The notes: generated by a model not told the origin, from the letters alone. 41,236 bases of DNA from Alistipes sp. (GCA_017629145.1 JAGBXR010000043.1:1-41236); one strand, 5' to 3'; counted from the first letter of the stretch, positions 33,160 through 41,205 are shown. Program-made: numbers and translations.

Positions 33160-33227
33160 CAAGTTGAATTGCACAAAGCATAGTGTACCGAAAAGGCAAA
33201 CGTAATAATTAAAAACATAAACTAACT

Positions 33228-33869
33228 ATGACAAACAAAGTAAATCATCTCGAGAATGACATTATGGTAGAGACCAAGGGTAAGTTGGAGCTCTTCTTTG
33301 ACAAGTATGGCAACAAGCTCCTTTTGGGTCTTGGTTGTGTAACTGCTCTTGCTATTGTTTTCTTCCTCGTATCAAGCATCGCAGAGAACCGTGAGGCAAA
33401 GCGTGAGGCACAGGCTGACGCAGTTCTCGCTGTAGCTCTCAATGGTGAGGGTGCTGCCGAGGATTATGTAGCAATCGTTGAGGAGTATGGCAAGACAAAG
33501 GCTGGTAACACAGCTTCATACCTTGCAGGTGCTGCTTACCTCAAGGCTGGCGATTTGGAGAATGCAAAGCTCTACCTCGAGAAGTATAACGATGCAAAGG
33601 GTGCTGCTGGTGAGATTCTCAACACTTTGGTGTTGGTTCTTCGTGGCGACTTGGCTGTTGAGCAGAACGACTTGCTCAGCGCAGAGGCTCTCTATCGCAA
33701 GGCTATGGAGGCAAGCAACGACCCTGTAACTTACGCTGATGCAGCAGAGAAGCTCGCTTTGGTATACCAGGCTATGGGCGAGGAGGCAAAGGCAGAGCAG
33801 TGCTACAAGGATGTAGTTGCAAAGTATCCAGAGCAGGCTCGTTCTTACAGCAAGCTCATCTCAAAGTAA
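33228..33869 (+). CDS. Membrane-anchored tetratricopeptide repeat protein
   Basis: This 213-residue protein has a short cytoplasmic N-terminus, one membrane helix (about 29-51; KLLLGLGCVTALAIVFFLVSS) and TPR-like helical repeats to the end (for example ASYLAGAAYLKAGDLENAKLYLEKY and AEKLALVYQAMGEEAKAEQCYKDV). The layout resembles YfgM-type ancillary proteins, which associate with the Sec translocon, but that role is only an analogy. Codon use is highly biased, suggesting abundant expression. In Bacteroidales this gene is commonly followed by ribH, as it seems to be here, although the ribH homologue is unusual. Confidence 0.85.
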   Translation: MTNKVNHLENDIMVETKGKLELFFDKYGNKLLLGLGCVTALAIVFFLVSSIAENREAKREAQADAVLAVALNGEGAAEDYVAIVEEYGKTKAGNTASYLAGAAYLKAGDLENAKLYLEKYNDAKGAAGEILNTLVLVLRGDLAVEQNDLLSAEALYRKAMEASNDPVTYADAAEKLALVYQAMGEEAKAEQCYKDVVAKYPEQARSYSKLISK

Positions 33870-33929
33870 TTCGTATAAGCGTCTGATATAAGTAAAGCGA
33901 TTGTGAACGACGGGAGAATACACGGCGAA

Positions 33930-34346
33930 ATGGCAAACAACGAGGCCCTGGCAACGAATATGAAGTTCGGTATAGTTGTGGTCCGTGAGTTTGAGGAGTT
34001 TGTAGATAACCATTTCATCTCTACGGTAAACGAGCTTGCAGAGTTGGGTTGTGCTCCACAGAATGTTTTGGTGCGCACAGTGCCCAAATTGCACGATGTG
34101 GTTATAGCTACCCAGTTTTTTGCGGAGTATACCGATGTCGATGGCGTGATTATCCTTGCCCCCGAAAACAGGGTTATGGGTATGCTCTCGTTGATGAATG
34201 GCGTGGTACAAATCCAGATTCAGTGGAATATGGTTGTGGCTATCGGTGGCAGTGAGACTGCGTCAAACATCGTTGAGATGATCGCAATGCAGAACGATAT
34301 GGAGCTCAACGCTCCAGAGAATGTCGCTGCACCACGCATCTCGTAG
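33930..34346 (+). CDS. Lumazine synthase (RibH) homologue lacking the active-site motifs
   Basis: From ATG 33930 (138 residues; a GTG at 33903 is an alternative) the protein follows the RibH fold pattern. MKFGIVVVREFEEFV lines up with the first strand and helix, LVRTVPKLHDVVIATQF with the segment that normally reads TVPG-[AS]-[FY]-E-[LI]-P, and DVDGVIILAPE with the strand that normally leads into GCV-I-x-G-x-T-x-H. The Gly-x-Phe-Glu motif is gone. The G-x-T-x-H-F loop with the catalytic His is replaced by a shorter APENRVMG. The C-terminal helix is also shortened. It is therefore unlikely to make lumazine. It follows the TPR gene, where ribH is usually found. It may be a repurposed or decaying ribH; the reading frame is intact and codon use normal. 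Confidence 0.75.
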   Translation: MANNEALATNMKFGIVVVREFEEFVDNHFISTVNELAELGCAPQNVLVRTVPKLHDVVIATQFFAEYTDVDGVIILAPENRVMGMLSLMNGVVQIQIQWNMVVAIGGSETASNIVEMIAMQNDMELNAPENVAAPRIS

Positions 34347-34398
34347 TTTGCACATCGTGAGCAGATACGATAGGTTGGTATAGCATACCAATTTGTCT

Positions 34399-34432
34399 TG
34401 GGGTTATTCTTCGGAATGACCCCATATTTTTT
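34399..34432 (+). terminator. Rho-independent terminator after the RibH-like gene
   Basis: A 10-bp stem (34400-34409 with 34414-34423, one G-T pair) closed by a TTCG tetraloop is followed by ATATTTTTT. A smaller 7-bp hairpin (34375-34391) precedes it. Confidence 0.92.
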
Positions 34433-34462
34433 ACTCTACGTGCGAGTAAAAAGTCGATTTCA

Positions 34463-34495
34463 TTGAGCAAGTTTCAGCTTTTTTGTCTATCTTTG
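34463..34495 (+). promoter_or_regulatory. Promoter of the hydrolase-MurF-Ddl operon
   Basis: TATCTTTG at 34488-34495 matches the Bacteroidetes -7 consensus exactly and ends only five bases before the ATG at 34501. A partial -33 (ATTG, 34462-34465) lies 22 bases upstream. Transcription would start at or next to the start codon, so the mRNA may be leaderless. Confidence 0.6.
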
Positions 34496-34500
34496 CATTT

Positions 34501-35265
34501 ATGGACTCAAGTTATAAATATGGCGATATAGAACTCTGCTACTCGATTGAGGGTCAGGGCGATACTATTATACTCCTGCACGGCTGGGGTTGCGACCGTA
34601 CTATATGGGCGCAGACCATTCCGTTGCTCAGGGACCACTACCGCGTGGTGTCAGTAGATTTCGCAGGCTTTGGCCGCAGCCAGGAGCCACTGTCAGTGTG
34701 GGGTGTCGAGGAGTATACGCGCTCTATCGAGGCGCTGGTAGCTCATCTGGGTGTCGAGCGCCCATCGTTCGTTGCGCACTCGTTCGGTGGCAGGGTAGCA
34801 ACCCTCTATGCTTCACGCAACGAGGTGGCAAAACTTGTATATGCCGACGTAGCTGGTGTTAAGCCTCGCCGTACGTGGCGCTACTACTACAAGGTCTATA
34901 GCTTCAAGGCTATGCGCTACCTCTTGCCTCTGCTTATCGGTAAGCGCAAGGCACAGATGCTCGTCGAGCAGCGTCGAGCAGCGTCGGGCTCGTCGGACTA
35001 CAACAGCGCAACGCCAATGATGCGTGCTATATTGTCGAAGTGCGTAAACGAGGATTTGTGTCACCTTATGTCCAAGGTTACAGCTCCCGTATTGCTCTTT
35101 TGGGGTGATAAGGATACCGCAACGCCTATCGGTGACGCGCATAAGATGGAGCGACTTATGCCCAATGCTGGCTTGGTCGTTGCCGAGGGTGCTGGTCACT
35201 ATGCTATGTTGGAGCAGGCCGATCTGTGGCGCGCTTCGCTCAAGTCATTCCTTAAAATCGATTAG
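34501..35265 (+). CDS. Alpha/beta-fold hydrolase
   Basis: This 254-residue protein starts at ATG 34501; an in-frame TTG 18 bases earlier lies within the promoter and is rejected. The alpha/beta hydrolase signatures are all present: oxyanion-hole HGWG (about 25), nucleophile elbow AHSFGG with Ser (about 93), acid WGDKDTA (about 201) and catalytic His in EGAGHYAML (about 233). No signal peptide is visible. Substrate unknown. It sits three bases before a MurF-like ligase gene that is followed by a Ddl-like gene, which suggests a role in cell-wall precursor or peptide metabolism (inference). A 10-bp tandem repeat at 34962-34986 lies in the cap region. Confidence 0.85.
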   Translation: MDSSYKYGDIELCYSIEGQGDTIILLHGWGCDRTIWAQTIPLLRDHYRVVSVDFAGFGRSQEPLSVWGVEEYTRSIEALVAHLGVERPSFVAHSFGGRVATLYASRNEVAKLVYADVAGVKPRRTWRYYYKVYSFKAMRYLLPLLIGKRKAQMLVEQRRAASGSSDYNSATPMMRAILSKCVNEDLCHLMSKVTAPVLLFWGDKDTATPIGDAHKMERLMPNAGLVVAEGAGHYAMLEQADLWRASLKSFLKID

Positions 35266-35268
35266 ACA

Positions 35269-36834
35269 ATGAGTGTAGGTCTATACATATTCTCGATAGT
35301 GTGGCTCATATATCTGTGGGCTACGATGCGCTATTCGGTACAGATGTTTCAGCAGAACAGCTATCGCACCGAGCGTTACAACCGCTGGTTGCGCTCTACT
35401 GGCGAGTGGCACTCCTATATGAATATGCTGGTCATCCCAGCATCAGCAACCTTCGCATTCACCTGTCATACCGTGGCACTCGTCGTCTTTGGCGTGTGGA
35501 TGATGATTATTGCCATTGCTGAGTTTTCGATTAAGTATAAGCTCAAGTTGGTGTATACAATGCGTGTTAAGCGCCTTATAGCAGCACGCCTTATCTTTAG
35601 CTTTGCGCTTGTGGCACTCACGCACATCTACTTCGAGCGCTACACACTTGTTGCGATGATGCTACTCACGCTGGACTATTGGACGGTTATTGCCAACGCC
35701 ATAAACCGACCTATGGAGCGCGCCATCACGCGCTGGTACTACAACGATGCGCGCCGCAAGCTACGCTCTATGCCTAACCTTATCGTTATCGGCATTACGG
35801 GTAGCTTCGGTAAGACCTCTACGAAACACTTCCTCTACCGCATACTTTCGGAGAAGTATAACGTGTTGATGACACCTGGCAACTTCAACACTACGCTTGG
35901 CGTGGTGCGCACCATCAGAGAGCATCTGCAGCCACAGCACGAGGTCTTCATCGTGGAGATGGGTGCAAAGCAAAGTGGCGATATCAAGGAAATTTGCGAC
36001 CTTGTGCAGCCACATATCGGCATCGTAACATCAGTTGGCGAGATGCACCTCGAGACCTTTGGCTCGGTGGAGTGTGTTGCGAGAACGAAGTTCGAGCTAT
36101 TGGATGCGCTGCCACAAGGTGCTTTGGGTGTAGTAAACCTCGACTCGGAGGCTGTCCGTGCCTATCTCGATAAGAGTCGCTATGGTGCAAACGTGGTGAC
36201 CTACGGCATAGGTAGCGAGGATGCGGACTATCGCGCAACAAATATTGCCTATGGTCAGATCGAGACAAGTTTCGATGTTGTGAGTGCTTCGGGTGAGGAT
36301 GTGGGCTATGCAACACATCTGCTTGGACGTGGCAATATCCTCAATATCGTTGCAGGTGTCGTTGTCGCTGAACAGTTAGGTGTCGCGCCCCAGATGCGTC
36401 GTCGTGCTATCCGTCAGCTCGAGCAGGTCACACATCGTCTCAGTGTACGTCGCGGCGGTGGTATCACTACGCTCGACGATGCCTATAACTCCAATCCCGA
36501 GGGTGCGCGTATGGCTCTTGAGGTGTTGTCGCAATTTGCAACTGATGGACGCCGCTATATCGTCACTCCAGGTTTTGTGGAGATGGGTGCGCGTCAGTAT
36601 GACAATAACAGAGCCTTCGGCCGCGATATCGCCGCATCGAAGGTCGATGAGGCATATGTCGTTAACGAGGTCAACCGCGAGGCTATCACATCGGGTCTTC
36701 AGGATGGTGATTTCGACGATAGCAGGGTGCACTGCGTAGCATCTTTTAAGGAGGCTATGATGGAACTGCAACCCAAACTTCGAGCAGGAGATGTTGTATT
36801 GTACGAAAACGACCTGCCCGATTCGTTCAAGTAA
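35269..36834 (+). CDS. Membrane-anchored MurF-like Mur ligase
   Basis: This 521-residue protein differs from normal MurF (about 430 residues) by an N-terminal extension of about 155 residues with roughly four membrane helices. The ligase part has the P-loop GITGSFGKTSTK (about 173-184), NFNTTLGVVRT, VEMGAKQSGDI, a GRGNILN in place of the usual G-x-H-N-x-x-N, and TLDDAYNSNPEGA, the MurF-type D-x-Y-N-x-N-P motif. The normal C-terminal KGS-type motif reads YENDLPDSF. Mur ligases join amino acids or peptides to a carboxylate using ATP; MurF adds D-Ala-D-Ala. With a Ddl-like gene 19 bases downstream, a membrane-located D-Ala-D-Ala (or related dipeptide) ligation is plausible. The acceptor is unknown. 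Confidence 0.82.
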   Translation: MSVGLYIFSIVWLIYLWATMRYSVQMFQQNSYRTERYNRWLRSTGEWHSYMNMLVIPASATFAFTCHTVALVVFGVWMMIIAIAEFSIKYKLKLVYTMRVKRLIAARLIFSFALVALTHIYFERYTLVAMMLLTLDYWTVIANAINRPMERAITRWYYNDARRKLRSMPNLIVIGITGSFGKTSTKHFLYRILSEKYNVLMTPGNFNTTLGVVRTIREHLQPQHEVFIVEMGAKQSGDIKEICDLVQPHIGIVTSVGEMHLETFGSVECVARTKFELLDALPQGALGVVNLDSEAVRAYLDKSRYGANVVTYGIGSEDADYRATNIAYGQIETSFDVVSASGEDVGYATHLLGRGNILNIVAGVVVAEQLGVAPQMRRRAIRQLEQVTHRLSVRRGGGITTLDDAYNSNPEGARMALEVLSQFATDGRRYIVTPGFVEMGARQYDNNRAFGRDIAASKVDEAYVVNEVNREAITSGLQDGDFDDSRVHCVASFKEAMMELQPKLRAGDVVLYENDLPDSFK

Positions 36835-36853
36835 TTAAAAAACACATATATAT

Positions 36854-38050
36854 ATGAAGATTAACGTAGGTGTAATTTTTGGTGGCCGCTCGGTAGAGAA
36901 CGAGATCTCGGTGATTACAGCGGCACAGACTATGGCGGCGATGAATGCAGATAAGTACAACATCGTGCCTATCTATATCTCAAAGGAGGGTCGTTGGTAT
37001 ACTGGCGACAAACTCCGCTCAACGGACAACTATCGCGATATGGCGACTCTGCTCAACTCTGTCGAGGAGGTATATCTTCGTCCGATATATGGCGATAACA
37101 ACCTCTATAAGGTACGCAAGCCTCTGTTTGGCAGCGATGTTGTAACCAAGCTCGATGTTATCCTCCCAGCGCTTCACGGCACATCGGGTGAGGATGGCTC
37201 GTTCCAGGGTATGATCGAGATGACTGGTATTCCGTATGCTTGTCCTAATCCACTTGCTTCAGCAAATGGTATGGATAAGATTACGATGAAGATGATCTTG
37301 GCAGAGAGCGGTATCCCTGTTGTTGGTTACGAGTGGTTCTCGGATAAGGAGTGGCTCTCGGAGCGTGATGCGGCTATCGGGCGTTGCGAGAAGATTGGCT
37401 ATCCGCTCATTGTCAAGCCTGCAAACCTTGGCTCGTCTGTTGGTATCAAGGCTGTACACAACCGCGAAGAGCTTATCGAGGCCACAGACAACGCTATTAA
37501 GTACTCTAAGCGTATTATCGTCGAGCGCCTTATCGAGCGCCTGAAGGAGATTAACTGTTCGGTACTTGGCGACTACTACGACTGCGAGGCTTCGGTATGC
37601 GAGGCTCCTGTGCGTAGTGGCGAGATTCTCAGCTACGAGGATAAGTACTTGGGTGGCGGCAAGAATAAGCCTTCGGAGGGTATGCACTCTACCGTGCGCG
37701 AGATTCCGGCGCGTCTGCCAGAGACTACTACAGCATACATCCGCGAGACTTCGTGCAAGACCTTCCGTGTGTTGGCTTGCGACGGTGTATCGCGTATCGA
37801 CTTTATGATTGACGAGGCTACCGATGAGGTATTCGTAAACGAGATTAACACCATACCGGGTTCGTTGTCGTTCTACTTGTGGGAGGCTACGGGTGTGAAG
37901 TTCGATGAGCTTGTCGACAGACTCATCTCTATCGCTTTCCGCCGCAAGCGCGACTCGGAGTTTAAGACTACGAGCTACTCGGAGAATATCTTTGCATATC
38001 AGGCGGCGCACGGCGCGAAGCTTGGTGGTGCGAAGGGTAGTAAGAAATAA
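36854..38050 (+). CDS. D-alanine--D-alanine ligase family protein, long-loop type
   Basis: This 398-residue ATP-grasp enzyme opens VGVIFGGRSVENEISVITA, the Ddl N-terminal motif with Asn where most have His. It carries HGTSGEDGSFQGMIEMTGIPY, ATP-binding PLIVKPANLGSSVGI, and the metal-binding end RIDFMIDEATDEVFVNEINTIPGSLSFYLW. The omega loop reads SYEDKYLGGGKNKPSEGMHS: the Tyr associated with D-Ala specificity is kept, but the loop is longer than in standard Ddl (about 320-360 residues in total). It most likely makes D-Ala-D-Ala or a close dipeptide. It is paired with the MurF-like gene 19 bases upstream, away from any recognised division/cell-wall cluster, so a second housekeeping ddl may exist. 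Confidence 0.85.
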   Translation: MKINVGVIFGGRSVENEISVITAAQTMAAMNADKYNIVPIYISKEGRWYTGDKLRSTDNYRDMATLLNSVEEVYLRPIYGDNNLYKVRKPLFGSDVVTKLDVILPALHGTSGEDGSFQGMIEMTGIPYACPNPLASANGMDKITMKMILAESGIPVVGYEWFSDKEWLSERDAAIGRCEKIGYPLIVKPANLGSSVGIKAVHNREELIEATDNAIKYSKRIIVERLIERLKEINCSVLGDYYDCEASVCEAPVRSGEILSYEDKYLGGGKNKPSEGMHSTVREIPARLPETTTAYIRETSCKTFRVLACDGVSRIDFMIDEATDEVFVNEINTIPGSLSFYLWEATGVKFDELVDRLISIAFRRKRDSEFKTTSYSENIFAYQAAHGAKLGGAKGSKK

Positions 38051-38061
38051 ACCTTAAGACT

Positions 38062-38832
38062 ATGACATCACTTTACGACAATATAATTTTTGGCCCTGTG
38101 CGCTCACGCCGCTTGGGCCTCTCGCTAGGCGTAAATCTTCTGCCTATCGAGTCGAAGTTGTGCAGCTTCGACTGCATCTACTGCGAGTGTGGTTGGAATG
38201 CCGACCACCCTGGTCAGCGTCGTTTCAATGCGCGCGAGGATGTGCGCGCGATGCTCGATGCTACGCTTGCACGTATGGTTGCTGATGGTACACCTCCCGA
38301 TGTTATCACCTTTGCAGGTAATGGTGAGCCTACGATGCATCCCGATTTCGAGAATATCATCGAGGACACACTAGCACTCCGCGATAAGCACGCCCCTGCG
38401 GCGAAGGTCTCGGTGCTTTCGAATGCAACGCAGATTCACCGCGAGGATGTACGCCGCGCTCTACTGCGTGTCGACAACAATATCCTCAAGCTTGATTCGG
38501 CATTCGATGCTACCGTACAGCTTGTAAACAAACCACAGGGCAACTACACCGTAGCGCGCACCGTTGAGCTACTTAAGATGTTCGAGGGTAAGCTCATCGT
38601 GCAGACTATGTTTCTGCGTGGCGAGTATCTAGGTCAGTGCGTCGACAACACCACCGAGGAGGAGGTATCGGCGTGGCTCAAGCTCATTGCCGATATTGCA
38701 CCAAAGCAGGTTATGGTATATTCGCTCGATCGCGACACTCCTTGCCAGACTTTGGAGAAGGTCGAGAAGGATGAGTTGCGCGCCATCGCTGCGCGTGTCG
38801 AGGCTCTCGGCATCCCCTGCTCGGTAGCCTAA
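38062..38832 (+). CDS. Radical SAM protein (COG0731-like)
   Basis: This 256-residue protein has the radical SAM cluster motif CSFDCIYC (Cys34, Cys38, Cys41; C-x3-C-x2-C) after the leader GPVRSRRLGLSLGVNLLP. ITFAGNGEPTMHPDF is the usual GGE-type SAM-binding strand. It lacks obvious extra cysteine clusters at the C-terminus. Bacterial members of this group are poorly characterised relatives of the wyosine-forming enzymes. It lies 11 bases after the Ddl-like gene, so it is probably in the same transcript. Its substrate cannot be inferred. Confidence 0.85.
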   Translation: MTSLYDNIIFGPVRSRRLGLSLGVNLLPIESKLCSFDCIYCECGWNADHPGQRRFNAREDVRAMLDATLARMVADGTPPDVITFAGNGEPTMHPDFENIIEDTLALRDKHAPAAKVSVLSNATQIHREDVRRALLRVDNNILKLDSAFDATVQLVNKPQGNYTVARTVELLKMFEGKLIVQTMFLRGEYLGQCVDNTTEEEVSAWLKLIADIAPKQVMVYSLDRDTPCQTLEKVEKDELRAIAARVEALGIPCSVA

Positions 38833-38866
38833 TATGTAACATATAACGATTAAAGATATTAGAATT

Positions 38867-39235
38867 ATGGATTTTGAAGGAAAAGTTTTGGAGATTCTCC
38901 CTCCCGTGTCTGGCCAGTCGGCACGCGGTACGTGGGAGCGTCAGACGGTAGTCTTCGAGCAGGCCAACAAGCAGTATGGCAAGGAGATAGCTGTGACATT
39001 TATGAATAAGGCACAGGATGTAGCATCACTGCGTGTTGGAGAGAGCTACACCGTATCGTTCGATATTGAGTCTCGCAACTACCAGGGTCGCTGGTATACC
39101 GATGTTCGCGCTTGGCGTGTGCAGCCTCTTCAGTCATCTGCACAGCCTCCTGTACAGGATATGCCTCCATTTATGGAGGAGCCGCAGCCATCGTACAGCG
39201 CAGGTGCTGGGGTGGTTGATGATATGCCATTCTAA
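38867..39235 (+). CDS. DUF3127 OB-fold-like protein
   Basis: This 122-residue protein matches the small Bacteroidetes DUF3127 family. An OB-fold-like core (about 1-85; MDFEGKVLEILPPVSGQSARG, KQYGKEIAVTFMN and NYQGRWYTDVRAWRVQP) is followed by a proline-rich flexible linker and the acidic tail VVDDMPF. The acidic, aromatic end resembles the tail of single-stranded-DNA-binding proteins, so a nucleic-acid role is possible but unproven. It lies 34 bases after the radical SAM gene and is followed by a large terminator. Confidence 0.85.
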   Translation: MDFEGKVLEILPPVSGQSARGTWERQTVVFEQANKQYGKEIAVTFMNKAQDVASLRVGESYTVSFDIESRNYQGRWYTDVRAWRVQPLQSSAQPPVQDMPPFMEEPQPSYSAGAGVVDDMPF

Positions 39236-39248
39236 ATTTCTTGTGATA

Positions 39249-39268
39249 AGGGGTCGATTGCGGCCCCT
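39249..39268 (+). other. Small stem-loop ahead of the terminator
   Basis: A 7-bp stem (39249-39255 with 39262-39268, one G-T pair) with a 6-base loop lies just after the DUF3127 stop. No T-run follows. Confidence 0.5.
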
Positions 39269-39272
39269 AACA

Positions 39273-39325
39273 AAAAATGGCGACAATGGGACGTACATCA
39301 AGTACTACCCATCGTCGCCATTTTT
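39273..39325 (+). terminator. Large terminator hairpin after the DUF3127 gene
   Basis: An 18-position stem (39273-39290 with 39308-39325, one mismatch) ends in a TTTTT run that also pairs with an A-run at its base. This makes it able to work in both directions. A further perfect 8-bp hairpin (39326-39333 with 39337-39344) follows directly. Confidence 0.88.
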
Positions 39326-39458
39326 GCCGAGTGTAGCACTCGGCGCCCTTCTGACAAGAAATTGGGGCGTGCAGGAAGAACCATAATCTGTGTAACACAA
39401 ATCATTGCTAAATTATAGATAAAGTTACTCACGCTCTATGCCCACCATATAAACAACA

Positions 39459-39484
39459 ATAGGCCACCCCGAAGGGTAGCCTAT
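39459..39484 (-). terminator. Terminator of the acyl-CoA synthetase gene
   Basis: An 11-position stem (39459-39469 with 39474-39484, one mismatch, 4-base loop) is followed in minus reading by TTGTTGTTTAT. The 100 bases between this and the convergent terminator at 39344 hold nothing I recognise. Confidence 0.78.
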
Positions 39485-39504
39485 CATATTAGTATCTTGG
39501 TCGA

Positions 39505-41205
39505 TTAATTCAAGTTTAGACGCTCGGCGCTATAGAGATAGCGCTTGATACTGCGCTTTGGAGTCTTGATAAACTCCTCGCGGTGGATAACGATGTTGGC
39601 AACCTTCTCGTATGAAGCAACCATAGAGTTGAGATCCTGAAGGTTCTTATCCATAATCTCCTGCAAGTTCTCGAGGTTCACGCCCTCGGCATTTGCCAAC
39701 TCATAGTCGGGCACAACGAGCGCTGTGAGGCGGCCATTGTTCTCGATGATAAGCGACTCGGCAACCATATAGAGGTTGTTCAGACGCTCCTCGATCTCCT
39801 CTGGGTAGATGTTCTGACCCGAGCCCGAAAGAATCATTGTCTTGCAACGACCACGGATGTAGAGTGTTCTATCCTCATCCATAGTACACATATCGCCAGT
39901 ATGCAACCAGCCATCATCCTCCAATACAGCCTTTGTAGCTGCCTCATTCTTATAATAGCCACGCATAACGTGCTCACCTCTAACGAGCAACTCGCCAGGG
40001 ATGTTCTGTGGATCGCGTGAGTCGATGCGTGCCTCAAGCAAACCAGGCAACACCTTACCGCAAGAACTTGGCTTGAAGAGTGTAGGAATCTCGAAGCTGA
40101 TAAGCGGACCGCACTCGGTCATACCATAGCCTACAGAGATAGGGAACTTAATCTTGCGCAAGAAGTCCTCGGTCTCACGGTTGAGGGCAGCACCACCAAC
40201 GATGAACAACTCCACGCAACCACCGAACTGCTCCATAAGGCGTGAACGGATAGTAGAGTAGATAGCTGTGTTGATGAGTGGAATACGCATTGCGATACTC
40301 ATTGGGCCCTGCTCCAACAATGGAAGGATGCTCTTGCGGTATACCTTCTCAAGGATGAGAGGTACCGAACATACCAAAGTTGGACGTGTAACCTTCATAG
40401 CCTCGACCAAAATCTTTGGCGATGGGATACGACCAAGGAGTGTGATGTGTCCGCCACAAGCCAATGGTGTGAGGAAGTCGAATGTACAACCATAGGCGTG
40501 TGCCAATGGTAGGAACGAGAGTGTACGGCCACCCTTACGGAAGAAGTGGTCGCCAGTCTCGGGATTCACCATCTCCATAGCGAAAACCACGTTACCAGTA
40601 AGGTTGTTTACCGTAAGCATCACACCCTTTGAAGAACCTGTAGTGCCCGATGTATAGTTAAGCAAGCAAACCTCATCGTTGTCTACCTCTGGGTAGTGGA
40701 TATCCTCGATGTTGAAACCACGTGGGTATGCCTCGCGGTAGTGGATCATAATATCCTTCATATACTTGGTTAGCTTGTCGCCCTCCTTCTCGTAGATAGC
40801 GTGGTAGTCCGTAAGCGAGAACACAGCCTCGATATTTGGAATCTGATCACCCTCGATATCATCCCAGAAATTGTCACCGAGGAAGAGCAAGCGGCTCTCC
40901 GAGTGGTTGATGATGTTGATTACATCGTTAGGGTTGAAGTCCTGAAGAATAGGGACGATAATTGCGCCATAAGTGATTGTAGCGATATAGCTGATGCACC
41001 AACGAGTGTTGTTGCGACCGATAAGCGCAATCTTGTCGCCCTTCTCGATGCCTGCCTCCTTAAACATAAGGTGCAACTTGGCTACCTCCTTGGCTACCTC
41101 GTAGTATGAGAATGACTCGCCCTTGAAATAGTCGGTCAACGCAGCCATCTCGCGATTGTCGCGGAAACTCTGCTCATAGAGTTTTATAAGATTTTGTTCC
41201 AGCAT
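39505..41205 (-). CDS. Long-chain fatty acid--CoA ligase / AMP-binding protein
   Basis: This 566-residue adenylate-forming enzyme has the phosphate loop LNYTSGTTGSSKGVML (about 180-195), the A5 motif VGYGMTECGP (about 355-364), and the hinge-region motif DGWLHTGDMC (about 425-434). RGRCKTMILSGSGQNIYPEEIE and a C-terminal lysine within FIKTPKRSIKRYLY follow. It activates a fatty or other carboxylic acid with ATP and transfers it to CoA. No signal peptide or membrane helix is obvious. It is monocistronic in what can be seen; only 31 bases of upstream DNA are present and no promoter box is recognisable in them. Confidence 0.93.
   Translation of the reverse strand: MLEQNLIKLYEQSFRDNREMAALTDYFKGESFSYYEVAKEVAKLHLMFKEAGIEKGDKIALIGRNNTRWCISYIATITYGAIIVPILQDFNPNDVINIINHSESRLLFLGDNFWDDIEGDQIPNIEAVFSLTDYHAIYEKEGDKLTKYMKDIMIHYREAYPRGFNIEDIHYPEVDNDEVCLLNYTSGTTGSSKGVMLTVNNLTGNVVFAMEMVNPETGDHFFRKGGRTLSFLPLAHAYGCTFDFLTPLACGGHITLLGRIPSPKILVEAMKVTRPTLVCSVPLILEKVYRKSILPLLEQGPMSIAMRIPLINTAIYSTIRSRLMEQFGGCVELFIVGGAALNRETEDFLRKIKFPISVGYGMTECGPLISFEIPTLFKPSSCGKVLPGLLEARIDSRDPQNIPGELLVRGEHVMRGYYKNEAATKAVLEDDGWLHTGDMCTMDEDRTLYIRGRCKTMILSGSGQNIYPEEIEERLNNLYMVAESLIIENNGRLTALVVPDYELANAEGVNLENLQEIMDKNLQDLNSMVASYEKVANIVIHREEFIKTPKRSIKRYLYSAERLNLN

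Noticed and set aside
33042-33218. N-terminal extension of RecF by 59 residues
   Set aside because: The extra residues resemble translated AT-rich intergenic DNA; RecF family members begin at the equivalent of ATG 33041 (M-x-L-x-x-L-x-I-x-N-F).
37259-38011. Minus-strand 250-codon frame opposite the Ddl-like gene
   Set aside because: It is fully antisense to a well-supported enzyme and its sequence is typical of a codon-bias shadow.
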